From Bacillus cereus (GTDB taxonomy: Bacteria; Bacillota; Bacilli; Bacillales; Bacillaceae_G): a DNA stretch of 64,000 nt. How positions within the stretch are numbered: position 1 is the first letter of the stretch; every line of letters begins with the position of its first letter. The notes below the pieces were generated by a model. The model searched no databases, was not told the origin of the DNA, and saw only the letters and a list, made by a program, of their open reading frames with translations. Positions 8,470 to 17,114 of the stretch are shown here, in pieces. A program made the position numbers and the translations under genes. The stretch spans positions 97,748 to 161,747 of the forward strand of contig NZ_NUOT01000027.1 of assembly GCF_002584535.1 (NCBI RefSeq). The letters are read 5' to 3'.

Positions 8470-9615
8470 TTACATAAAATTTCTCGCATCATTATTTCGG
8501 CCAAACTTATAAATGGCAATTAAGAAGAACGCAATTGCAAAGGCGAACAAAATTAAAATGTTTAAATACAAATCAGAAAACGGTGTCCCTTGCTGTAATT
8601 CTCCTATTGTATCTAATAACCAGCGCTGAGGAAGAAAATCAGCTATTTTTTGCACAGATGCCGGCATAATTTCAAATGGAAAGAAGCATCCCGCTAACAA
8701 ACATGTTGGTGTAATAATGATATTCTGCATTGCATTAGCAGAAGCTGAATTCTTAGCAAATGACACAACAGCTAACGATAAACCAATTGCAATTAAACCA
8801 AATATCATCAGTACTCCAATCATAACAAGTAAAGGCATATTTGTATCAATATGAAATACATTAGTCATAAACAGTACCGTTACAATGATTTGTACCATCA
8901 TGATAACCATATTAACAGCAATGTTAGATAATATATATTTCTTCCCATCTATCGGTGTTGATAATAATCGGAAATACGTTCTATTCTCTTTTTCTTTCAA
9001 AATCCGTTCTGAAAAACCCACTGCCGAAACCAACATAAACATAATGAGATAACCAACTGTTTGATTCGTCATATCTTTATTTTTTGAAGTATCTTGAAGT
9101 GTCTCAGCTTTTACCTTAAATGAACTTTTTTGATAACCCGCATACATCTTATCAAACGTACTTTGATCCCTTTGTGCTACTTTACTAATTGCAGTTATAT
9201 TATCAATATAATTATACAAATACGATTTTATAAACTCTGTTACTTGAGCACCTTTAATCGAGAAAATTTGAATATGACTCGGCCTACCATCTCGAACACT
9301 TTGCGAAAAACCTGAATTTAACGTAATCACTCCATCAAGTTTTTTGGAAGTAAGCTTTTCTTTTACTTCTGATTCCTTAATCTTACTTACTTTCACATGA
9401 TTTAGCCCCTCTAGAAACTTTACGGTATCATTTGCTATATAATGATTTTCATTATTTACAACCCCAATACGCAGTGTACCTTGCCCTGCATTTCCGTATA
9501 TTAAAAATGCCATTAACGCCCCTACTATTGGCAATCCAATAATAAGAAATAACCCTTTTTTATTCTTCAAAAGTACAGATATCGTTTTTTGTATGAGCCA
9601 TAAAATATCTTTCAT
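8470..9615 (-). CDS. ABC-2 type transporter permease (second subunit)
   Basis: The 381-residue membrane protein has the ABC-2 exporter layout: one N-terminal membrane helix, a large extracytoplasmic domain (about residues 50-185), then five helices. The segment FSERILKEKENRTYFRLLSTPI after the second helix is typical of this family. The ATG at 9615 has GGAGGGG 7 bases upstream, only 1 base after the stop of the preceding permease gene, so the two are translationally linked and likely form a heterodimer. With the ATPase at 10759 it makes a complete exporter, probably for a peptide, lipid or drug. Substrate unknown. Confidence 0.85.
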   Translation of the reverse strand: MKDILWLIQKTISVLLKNKKGLFLIIGLPIVGALMAFLIYGNAGQGTLRIGVVNNENHYIANDTVKFLEGLNHVKVSKIKESEVKEKLTSKKLDGVITLNSGFSQSVRDGRPSHIQIFSIKGAQVTEFIKSYLYNYIDNITAISKVAQRDQSTFDKMYAGYQKSSFKVKAETLQDTSKNKDMTNQTVGYLIMFMLVSAVGFSERILKEKENRTYFRLLSTPIDGKKYILSNIAVNMVIMMVQIIVTVLFMTNVFHIDTNMPLLVMIGVLMIFGLIAIGLSLAVVSFAKNSASANAMQNIIITPTCLLAGCFFPFEIMPASVQKIADFLPQRWLLDTIGELQQGTPFSDLYLNILILFAFAIAFFLIAIYKFGRNNDARNFM

Positions 9616-9616
9616 G

Positions 9617-10726
9617 TTATAGCCCCTCCCGTCTGCGTAATGCGATAATCGCAATCAATAAAAAGAGTGCAGAAATTCCAAGGTTTAAAAAGATTACCGG
9701 AAGTGCCGCTCCTACTTCATTCGCATAAATAATTTTCATAATCGCTGTATTCGCCCATGTTAATGGTGATAAATTTGTAATCATATTTTCTTCAACTACG
9801 AAATACGCCCCTCCAAAAATAGAAGCTAATTGTACAACAATCATAATAACCGCTTTAGATGCCTCACCTGTTTTCGTAATATATCCAATCCCTAATCCGA
9901 AGCTAATCGCAAGGAATACTTCTGTTAGTAAAATAAGAAAAACTACTCCAAGATGGTCACCCCAATTTGCACCATAAACAAATTTACTAAAGAAAACGAC
10001 GAAAAGCAGACAGAGTGTATTTGCTACAAGACTACCAAGTATCTTTCCAATAAAAATTTCAGCTTTACTAACGGGTGCAGCAATTAAACGATCTCCCGTT
10101 TTTCGTAATCGCTCTCCGCGAATCAGGTAGCTTGCTCCCATCGCTCCATACAAGGCAATCATTGTCGTCATCGCAATTGCATAATAGTCCATAGAACTTG
10201 GCTTCTTAGCAGCTTGTAAAGATGTCTCTTTTATATAATCATCATGATTTCCACTTGAAATAACTGTACTAACTTTCCCTGGGTCTACTTGCGCAACTTC
10301 CACCGCTACGTTGTACTTATCGACGAATGTAGTAAGCATCCCTTCAACGATACTTCCGTCAATACTATTCCGATCACTCTCATATAATTTCACGCCGTTT
10401 TGATTCATTTCTACATAGCCAGCATATTTATTTTGTTTCACTTCTTCTATTCCATCTACATCCTTTGCTGCTTTTTTAAAGTGAATGCCCGATTTTCCTG
10501 TTTCCTTTATCAATGTTTCAAAGGCCTGAGAGAACTTACCACCTACTTCATCTTTGTATAAAATCTGGATATTTTTAACAGAAAGATTATCATTATTAAA
10601 TGCATTGGTTAAAGCAGTACCCAAAATAAGCATAAGCATAACCGGGAATGCTAGCATAGACACTAACGTTTTTATATCTCGAAAGTCACTTTTGATTTCC
10701 TTTATGGCTATATTGAAGATGTTCAA
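9617..10726 (-). CDS. ABC-2 type transporter permease (first subunit)
   Basis: The protein has 369 residues with an N-terminal membrane helix (about 20-40), a long extracytoplasmic loop and five C-terminal helices, including the family stretch YLIRGERLRKTGDRLIAAPVS. It is related to the downstream permease but distinct from it. It lies 32 bases after the ATPase gene and 1 base before the next permease gene, so all three are one operon. The pairing with a NarL-type two-component system upstream resembles yvfRS-yvfTU of B. subtilis. Confidence 0.85.
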   Translation of the reverse strand: MNIFNIAIKEIKSDFRDIKTLVSMLAFPVMLMLILGTALTNAFNNDNLSVKNIQILYKDEVGGKFSQAFETLIKETGKSGIHFKKAAKDVDGIEEVKQNKYAGYVEMNQNGVKLYESDRNSIDGSIVEGMLTTFVDKYNVAVEVAQVDPGKVSTVISSGNHDDYIKETSLQAAKKPSSMDYYAIAMTTMIALYGAMGASYLIRGERLRKTGDRLIAAPVSKAEIFIGKILGSLVANTLCLLFVVFFSKFVYGANWGDHLGVVFLILLTEVFLAISFGLGIGYITKTGEASKAVIMIVVQLASIFGGAYFVVEENMITNLSPLTWANTAIMKIIYANEVGAALPVIFLNLGISALFLLIAIIALRRREGL

Positions 10727-10758
10727 TCGATGAACCTCCCTTTTTTTGCTAATAACTC

Positions 10759-11697
10759 TTATTTATCCCGTAGATTTCTTCCTGTCAATGTCAAGAATAC
10801 TGTTTCTAAGTTAGGTGCTTGCTCTTCAAGTGAACGTATTTCTATATCATTATTGATAAAATGCTGAACGATTTTGTTTAAGTTGTTGACCCCTGTATCC
10901 GAATTCACTTTAATTACGTTTTCTTCTATTTGAATAGCCTTAACACCACTAATTTCTTTTAATTGATTCACATCTATATTTTCAACTGACTTTACTTCAA
11001 CCCAAACATCTTTTGTATCTGTAATAATAGCTTTCAATTGTTCTTTCGTACCTTCTGCAATAATTTTCCCGTGATCCACAATTGCAATTTTCGTACAAAT
11101 CTCTTCTACTTCCTCCATGTAGTGACTCGTATAAATAATGGTGCTACCCATTTCATTTAATTTCCGTACAGACTGAAGAATATAGTTTCTTGACTGCGGA
11201 TCAATTCCAACTGTCGGCTCATCCATAATAATTAACTTCGGATGATGCGCAATGGCACAAGCAATGTTAAGTCTTCGTTTCATCCCACCCGAAAAGTTCT
11301 TTGGATAACTTTTATGTTTATCACTTAGTCCTACAAACTGCAGTGCTTCTTCTACTCTCGCTTTTAATTCTGCCCCTCGTAACCCATACAAACCCGCAAA
11401 GAATTTCACATTTTCATAGGTGGTTAACTCCTCATAGATTGCTATATCTTGCGGTACAATTCCAATATTCATTTTTGCAAATCGATTATGTTTCTCTATA
11501 CTTTTTCCTAGTATACTAATCTCACCTTCATTACTTCTTAACAATCCAGCAATCATATTAATTGTTGTACTTTTACCAGCACCGTTTGATCCTAAAAACC
11601 CAAATATCTCTCCTTCTTTAATAGCTAAAGACATATTATCTACTGCGATGAAATCACCAAATTTTTTCGTTAAATTTTTTATTTCTAATGCGTTCAT
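10759..11697 (-). CDS. ABC transporter ATP-binding protein
   Basis: This ATPase powers the two permeases downstream. The 312-residue protein has Walker A GSNGAGKSTT (about residue 38), the signature FSGGMKRRLNIA, Walker B LIIMDEPTVGID and the switch histidine in TSHYMEE. The C-terminal 80 residues form the extra domain common in drug and lantibiotic exporters. Two ATG codons stand in tandem; I take the second because AGGGG is then 7 bases away. It is the first gene of the exporter operon, with a terminator separating it from the two-component genes. Confidence 0.88.
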   Translation of the reverse strand: MNALEIKNLTKKFGDFIAVDNMSLAIKEGEIFGFLGSNGAGKSTTINMIAGLLRSNEGEISILGKSIEKHNRFAKMNIGIVPQDIAIYEELTTYENVKFFAGLYGLRGAELKARVEEALQFVGLSDKHKSYPKNFSGGMKRRLNIACAIAHHPKLIIMDEPTVGIDPQSRNYILQSVRKLNEMGSTIIYTSHYMEEVEEICTKIAIVDHGKIIAEGTKEQLKAIITDTKDVWVEVKSVENIDVNQLKEISGVKAIQIEENVIKVNSDTGVNNLNKIVQHFINNDIEIRSLEEQAPNLETVFLTLTGRNLRDK

Positions 11698-11734
11698 CAT
11701 TTCACCCCTATCTCAGTTTCTCTGCTGTTATTAT

Positions 11735-11778
11735 AAACAAAAAGAATGAACCTGCTCAGTGCAGAAGTTCATTCTTTT
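11735..11778 (-). terminator. Terminator after the two-component operon
   Basis: The stem AAAAGAATGAAC/GTTCATTCTTTT continues into CTGC/GCAG at its tip, and a T-rich tract follows on the minus strand. It separates the histidine kinase gene from the ABC exporter operon. Confidence 0.85.
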
Positions 11779-11831
11779 CACATGAGAATATTCACTTTTT
11801 TCATATGAGATCCTTCATCTCAATCATGCCA

Positions 11832-12935
11832 TTATTGAATCGGCAATAACATTGTTACCGAAAATCCGCTTGTACCATCTACAATAATCTTCCCGTTTAT
11901 GGATGCTGTTCGTTCCTCCATCCCAATAATACCGAGGCCTTTCTTCACAAGATGCGCTCCTTTTCCATTGTCTTTCACTTGCACCTTTACCACCTTGTTA
12001 AGTACATGAATATCTATTGAAATAACCGTTGCCTCTGCATATTTCATTGCATTTGTTAATGCTTCCGTTACATTTTCTCCAATGACCTTCCATTGAATTG
12101 GAGAAATCGTATCTAAATTCCCTTTATACACAAATGGAATTTTTATTTCATGCTTACTCGCAAATTCATCTATGAATAATTTCATGCGATGAATTCCAAT
12201 CTGCTCAGTTGGCGGTTTCATGTTCTTTAGTGTAATCCTAATACTTTCGATTCCACCCTTAGAAATATCAATAGCATTTTGAAGTAATTCGGTAGCTTTT
12301 TCTTTATCAATTTCCATTAATCTCTTTGCTGCTTCCGTTTGAATTAAAGCTCCTGTCATGGAGTGACCAATCTTATCATGAATTTCTTGTGATAATCGAT
12401 TTCGTTCTTCTAACTTAAATGTGTATTCTGATTGCCTTATGTATTCTTTATTTTCATTTAAACTTTTTGTGAGCCGTTGCATATCTTTTCGCATCTTATC
12501 ATTTTGCATCTCAAACTTTAATAAACGAGCTATGTAAAGATCTGCCATCGTTAAAACAAGAAAACAAAATGCAGTAATGAGTCCATATGTCATTCGAACA
12601 CTTTCATCTGTAAAAACAATAGGGATGATCATAATGAAAAAGAGCGGCCATTTCTTTTCTATGTAATAAGATACAATTTCGTATAAGTTCAAGGGTAAAA
12701 ACAAAATAAAATACGGATGAATCCTCCATGTAAACAAAATTATAATGCCAATTGATATTCCGATTAATATTTTCTTATAAGCATCTTTTTTAAAAATAGA
12801 AATTGTCACGTTTACACAAAAGTACGCAAGCAAAGTAAATATAACCCATGGTAAATTCGTAACATTTGAGTGAATATAACTGAACACTATATATAAGAAG
12901 ACAATTAATTTACTTACAATTAACCAAAACTCCAT
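11832..12935 (-). CDS. NarL-type sensor histidine kinase (HisKA_3)
   Basis: The 367-residue membrane kinase has five or six hydrophobic helices in the first 140 residues with almost no extracytoplasmic domain, which suggests sensing at the membrane. A HisKA_3 domain follows, with the phospho-histidine in EIHDKIGHSMTGAL, then an ATPase domain with NVTEALTNAMKYA and DNGKGAHLVKKGLGIIGMEER. The gene begins 4 bases after the response regulator stop, so they form an operon and a cognate pair. Lying directly upstream of the exporter operon, it likely controls that exporter in response to a membrane-active compound. Confidence 0.88.
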   Translation of the reverse strand: MEFWLIVSKLIVFLYIVFSYIHSNVTNLPWVIFTLLAYFCVNVTISIFKKDAYKKILIGISIGIIILFTWRIHPYFILFLPLNLYEIVSYYIEKKWPLFFIMIIPIVFTDESVRMTYGLITAFCFLVLTMADLYIARLLKFEMQNDKMRKDMQRLTKSLNENKEYIRQSEYTFKLEERNRLSQEIHDKIGHSMTGALIQTEAAKRLMEIDKEKATELLQNAIDISKGGIESIRITLKNMKPPTEQIGIHRMKLFIDEFASKHEIKIPFVYKGNLDTISPIQWKVIGENVTEALTNAMKYAEATVISIDIHVLNKVVKVQVKDNGKGAHLVKKGLGIIGMEERTASINGKIIVDGTSGFSVTMLLPIQ

Positions 12936-12939
12936 AAAA

Positions 12940-13578
12940 TCAGTCTACTTTCCCTGTTAAATAGTAAATCGCAATTTGTGTCCGGTGCTCAAGACCTGTT
13001 TTCCCTAAAATAGACGTAATATAATTTGCAATTGTTCCTTCTGATATGAAGAGTCGCTTTGAAATTTCTTTATTAGAGAACCCTTTTGCAATTAATGCAA
13101 TAATGCTAAGTTCCCTCTCTGTGAAAAGAGTCTTATCTATTTTTGAAGCCTCTTCTTTATTTTCCAGTAAATTAGACTTAATTTTATCTAGTACTACGTC
13201 TTGCATAACAGTTTGCCCGTTATATACTCCCTTTATCGCATCACGAATGCGCTCTGGATCATTATTTTTTAACAAATAGCCTTTCGCCCCGTTCTTTACT
13301 GCCTCCAAAATATACTCATCATCATCAAATGTCGTTAAAATAAGCGGCTTCGTTTTTGTTTCCTCACAAATTAACTTTGTCGCCTCCACGCCATTCATAT
13401 TTGGCATCCGAACATCTAAAAGCGCAATATCTACATCATGTTTTTTACAATAAGATAAAGCTTCTTGCCCATCATTTACCGTTTCTAACACTTCAAACTC
13501 TTCGTATGTACTTAAAATAATCTTCATGCCCTCTCTAATAAACGAGTTATCATCGGCTATTAATATTTTTATTTTCAT
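12940..13578 (-). CDS. NarL/LuxR-type response regulator
   Basis: The 212-residue cytoplasmic DNA-binding regulator has a receiver domain with acidic pair D9-D10, phospho-acceptor D55 in LLDVRMP, and the conserved lysine in GYLLKN. A LuxR-type helix-turn-helix (FTERELSIIALIAKGFSNKEI and onward) fills the C-terminus. It is first in an operon with the kinase at 11832. It probably drives the adjacent ABC exporter genes. Confidence 0.9.
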   Translation of the reverse strand: MKIKILIADDNSFIREGMKIILSTYEEFEVLETVNDGQEALSYCKKHDVDIALLDVRMPNMNGVEATKLICEETKTKPLILTTFDDDEYILEAVKNGAKGYLLKNNDPERIRDAIKGVYNGQTVMQDVVLDKIKSNLLENKEEASKIDKTLFTERELSIIALIAKGFSNKEISKRLFISEGTIANYITSILGKTGLEHRTQIAIYYLTGKVD

Positions 13579-13699
13579 GTTTGTTAGTAGATACCTTCCC
13601 CTCTACTAGCATTCACATCCTTTCATTTCCCATTCTGTACTTCCTTACAGATTGTATTATATATATGAAATAGCTCTACTTAAAAAGAATTATACAAAA

Positions 13700-13734
13700 T
13701 AAGAAAAACACCTTCACGATAAACCGAAGATGTT
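13700..13734 (-). terminator. Terminator after the DUF445 gene
   Basis: The 9-bp stem AACATCTTC/GAAGGTGTT contains one G-U pair and is followed by a T-rich tract on the minus strand. Confidence 0.7.
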
Positions 13735-13759
13735 CTCTTTTTCAATACTACATATACAA

Positions 13760-15007
13760 CTATAAAACCGCCTTTATTCCTTCCAAAACCAATCCAATCA
13801 TAAAACCACAAACAGCACCATTCACACGGATCCACTGCAAATCTTTCCCAACATTATTTTCAATCATTTCAATTAATGTTTTATCATCTAATTTATCAAG
13901 ATTTTCTTGTACAAGCTTTCCAATCTTGGAATGATTGTTTTCAACAAGATTTACAATCTGCTTTTGCAACCAGTTTTCCATTTTTCGAACTGTTACTGGA
14001 TCTTCTTTCACCTTGTTCATTTGTTTTGTTAAAAATGGAAGAAGATATTGATTTGCAAACTCTTCTTTTTTAATAAAAATGACTGCTCTTTCCTGCGCTT
14101 GTCCTAACAATTCTTTTATCTTGTCAGCCGCATCCCAATTTGTGATCCAACTTTCTTTCCAATTCTCTAACTCCTGTAATACCGCTTCATTTTCCTTAAC
14201 ACGAATAAGTTCTTGGCGAATTTTCATTAATATAAGTTGTCTCGTACTATTATCAGGATCCTGTAAACTACTAATATTGCTAATTACAAACTTCTGCAAA
14301 ATGCTGCCGATTTTTTCTTCATCTACAATATTCATGAAGGATTTAAGTGTAAACTGCAAGAAGCCATCCACTTTTATATTTTCCATCGCTTTCATTCCTA
14401 AGCTTCCAAGCTGATATCGAGCCTCATCTTGAGCCGTCCACTCTTTCGCTTTGACTAACATATAATCAAGTGTCTTTTCATCGTATTCTTGTACGACTAA
14501 TTGATCAATAAGGACTTGCAATATATTTCCTGTATTAATCGTATATAAATATGTTTTTAATTCTTTCTCAATGACACTAGCTAACTTTTCAGTATCAATT
14601 TGAAGAATTGCTTTTTCAGCAATTGTAACAATCCCTTTTTTCACGCTATCAGATTGCAGCTCTCTTTCTGCAATCTGTAACACCATTTGTGCTAGCTGCA
14701 TTTCTTTCACTTTACTTGTAATACTGTCCTTCGTCAGCCACTCATTTTCTAAAGTAGTGATGAGTCCTTTTGTTACTCGTTTCCGATTTTTAGGCAATAA
14801 AGCTGTGTGCGGAATTGGAATACCCATCGGATGGCGAAACAGGGCTGTAACGGCAAACCAGTCGGCAAGTCCCCCTACTAACCCCGCTTCAAATCCGCCC
14901 TGTGCAATTGCACCTATCATTGAGCCTTGGAATGGAATAGTTGCTGCAAAGCCAATTCCCATCACCCCAAGTGAAATACCCGCTAAATATTTTGATTGTA
15001 ATGACAT
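13760..15007 (-). CDS. DUF445 family membrane protein
   Basis: The 415-residue protein opens with a glycine-rich hydrophobic region containing GGFEAGLVGGLADWFAVTALFRHPMGIPIPHTA, the DUF445 hallmark. It has a long helical, charged middle (about residues 90-390) and a final hydrophobic segment. It resembles the YheB/YtwF group, whose function I do not know with confidence. The helical middle suggests a membrane-anchored coiled-coil scaffold. It stands alone between terminators. Confidence 0.8.
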   Translation of the reverse strand: MSLQSKYLAGISLGVMGIGFAATIPFQGSMIGAIAQGGFEAGLVGGLADWFAVTALFRHPMGIPIPHTALLPKNRKRVTKGLITTLENEWLTKDSITSKVKEMQLAQMVLQIAERELQSDSVKKGIVTIAEKAILQIDTEKLASVIEKELKTYLYTINTGNILQVLIDQLVVQEYDEKTLDYMLVKAKEWTAQDEARYQLGSLGMKAMENIKVDGFLQFTLKSFMNIVDEEKIGSILQKFVISNISSLQDPDNSTRQLILMKIRQELIRVKENEAVLQELENWKESWITNWDAADKIKELLGQAQERAVIFIKKEEFANQYLLPFLTKQMNKVKEDPVTVRKMENWLQKQIVNLVENNHSKIGKLVQENLDKLDDKTLIEMIENNVGKDLQWIRVNGAVCGFMIGLVLEGIKAVL

Positions 15008-15144
15008 TGTATATACACATCCTCTTGTTATGTAAGCTAAATCTTACTATTTCGAAATAAGCTCCTATTGTTACATCCTGACTGCACAAAATCCTATATC
15101 TATACTATAATGAACTACACTAAAAATAACAAAAAAATTTCAAA

Positions 15145-15176
15145 TAAAAAACACGAGGTGAAACTCTCCTCGTGTT
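15145..15176 (-). terminator. Terminator after dsdA
   Basis: The perfect 9-bp stem AACACGAGG/CCTCGTGTT is followed by T-rich sequence on the minus strand. Confidence 0.85.
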
Positions 15177-15185
15177 AAATGACTT

Positions 15186-16541
15186 CTACTTTTCTTGCTC
15201 TAAATTCAATCCTTTTTGATAGTATTTTGACATCTCATCTTTAGGAACCATGCTTCCACCTGTTCCCCAAATAATATGTGTACCCTTATGCATTTTTTCT
15301 GTTAAATTATGCTTCAGTAAATAATCCGTTCCTTCTTTACATAATTTCATTGGTCCTATCATCCCTGCTAGTGCAGACGGTTCTAAATGAATCCCTACTG
15401 TATCGGCTAGTTTCTTTAACAGTTTATACAACTGTTCATCGCTAATCGTATAATTACCACTTAAAAATGGCTCCATAGTTTTACCAACAAATCCAGATGG
15501 TCTTCCTACAGCAAGTCCATCCGCGTCCGTTACATTATCAATACCAACATCTTGTACAGAGATTTTATCATGAAGTCCAGTCATTAAACCGAGTAGCATA
15601 CAAGGAGAATGAGTAGGTTCTGCGAAGAAAATGTGTACATTATCTTGGTACAATAATTTCAAACCAAAAGCTACTCCCCCTGGGCCACCACCTACTCCGC
15701 ACGGAATATAAACAAACAAAGGTTGATTTTCATCTACTGTTATCTCTAACTCTTCCAATTGTTTTTTCAATCTGGACGCCGCTACTGCGTATCCTAAAAA
15801 TAGGTCATGGGAATTTTCATCATCCACAAAATAACAAGTAGGATCCCCCTCTGCTTGAATTCGGCCTTCCTCTACTGCTTTGCTATAATCAGCTTCATAC
15901 TCAATAACTTTGACATTTTTGCTTCTAAGCAAGTCTTTTTTCCATTGTTTTGCATCAGCTGACATATGAACAGACACATTAAAACCTAACTTTGCACTCA
16001 TGATACCAATGCTAAGCCCTAAATTTCCTGTTGATCCTACTGCAATGGAGTAATTTGAAAAGAATTTACGAAATTTATCACTATCTAAAATGGAATAATC
16101 ATCTTGTTGAGTTAATATGTTTTGTTTAATAGCTAGATCTTCGGCATGTTTAAGAATTTCATAAATCCCGCCCCTTGCTTTAATAGATCCTGATATAGGA
16201 AGGTGGCTATCACACTTTAGCAATAATTCCCCTGATATAGATTGTTGATAATCCTGCTCTAAAGCTTGTTTCATAGAAGGGATTTTCACTAAAGGTGATT
16301 CTATGATACCGTTCATTTCTTTTGTTTCAGGAAAAACTTTGGCGATATATGGAGCAAAACGTTTCAACCTTTCTTCTGCATCCTTTACATCTTCTTGCGT
16401 AAGTGTAGTTTTTTTAATTCCTGTTTGAAATTTTTCGATATTAGGATTGATCCAAAATACTTCCTCCATCGAAATAACCTTGTTTAGTAAAGGATCTTTC
16501 TCTTTCCATGTTTGTATGTCTTTGCTTTCAATCTTCTTCAT
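15186..16541 (-). CDS. dsdA: D-serine dehydratase
   Basis: This PLP enzyme converts D-serine to pyruvate and ammonia and detoxifies D-serine. The 451-residue length and overall sequence fit DsdA. The PLP lysine lies in SGSIKARGG (about residue 120) and the glycine-rich phosphate-binding loop in [10 protein letters not shown] (about residue 285). ATG at 16541 has GGGAGG 9 bases upstream; a longer in-frame start has none. A decayed XRE-cupin regulator gene lies divergently upstream and may once have controlled it. Confidence 0.92.
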   Translation of the reverse strand: MKKIESKDIQTWKEKDPLLNKVISMEEVFWINPNIEKFQTGIKKTTLTQEDVKDAEERLKRFAPYIAKVFPETKEMNGIIESPLVKIPSMKQALEQDYQQSISGELLLKCDSHLPISGSIKARGGIYEILKHAEDLAIKQNILTQQDDYSILDSDKFRKFFSNYSIAVGSTGNLGLSIGIMSAKLGFNVSVHMSADAKQWKKDLLRSKNVKVIEYEADYSKAVEEGRIQAEGDPTCYFVDDENSHDLFLGYAVAASRLKKQLEELEITVDENQPLFVYIPCGVGGGPGGVAFGLKLLYQDNVHIFFAEPTHSPCMLLGLMTGLHDKISVQDVGIDNVTDADGLAVGRPSGFVGKTMEPFLSGNYTISDEQLYKLLKKLADTVGIHLEPSALAGMIGPMKLCKEGTDYLLKHNLTEKMHKGTHIIWGTGGSMVPKDEMSKYYQKGLNLEQEK

Positions 16542-16675
16542 CTGCCTGATCCTCCCAACATTCTTGTAGCAAGCTGAAAAATAAATTATAATTAAATTTA
16601 TTTTAATACATTTTAACACGAAACCCCTTTTCAGTTAATTTAAATTTACTTTATTTAAATTAAATTTAACACTCT

Positions 16676-16937
16676 ATAAAAGAGAAGCTAGACATCGGTA
16701 AAAAAATTGAGAAGTTCAGAAAAATTAAGTTGTATTTAGATGAAGAAGAATATTTATCAGATTTTACCGAAAGAGTACCCCTACTTCAAACGAAGTTAAG
16801 TAGGGGAGTATTCATTAGAAGCTGGTGATAGTGTAAAAATACCAGCATATTTACAACATAAATGGGAAAACACTTGTAGTCAAAATGCAGTTGTTTTATT
16901 TTCAGTTACTCAACAATCGAGTTCGTTTGTTGAATAA
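16676..16937 (+). pseudogene. Decayed XRE-family regulator with C-terminal cupin domain
   Basis: The 5' end encodes KEKLDIGKKIEKFRKIK, the start of a typical XRE-cupin regulator, but its first codon position reads ATA instead of ATG. The frame then jumps to a stretch resembling the linker (LYLDEEEYLSDF), skipping most of the helix-turn-helix. After a frame change the end reads EAGDSVKIPAYLQHKWEN and closes at 16937, a clear cupin C-terminus. At least one internal deletion, one frameshift and a lost start codon make it non-functional. It is divergent from dsdA. Confidence 0.7.
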
Positions 16938-16944
16938 AAAGTAC

Positions 16945-16984
16945 AAGGAGAATACATCCCTAATATATATTCTCCTTTATTTTA
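16945..16984 (+). terminator. Terminator after the XRE-cupin remnant
   Basis: The 10-bp stem AAGGAGAATA/TATTCTCCTT with T-rich tail lies 8 bases after the remnant's stop. Between here and kdpA (16985-17114) I see no gene, and specifically no start of kdpB on either strand. Confidence 0.8.
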
Positions 16985-17114
16985 AATTAACAAGAGAAAT
17001 ATTCACCTATGTTTTTACTACGCTATCCCGCTATTCAAGAATGATGCTACTAAAAACCTCAACAAAAGCAAAGGTATTCTTTTGGAAACACCCCACACTA
17101 ATTAAAATTCCACT

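Noticed and set aside
13880-14420. Plus-strand frames opposite the DUF445 gene
   Set aside because: They are shadows of the minus-strand coding region with no ribosome sites.
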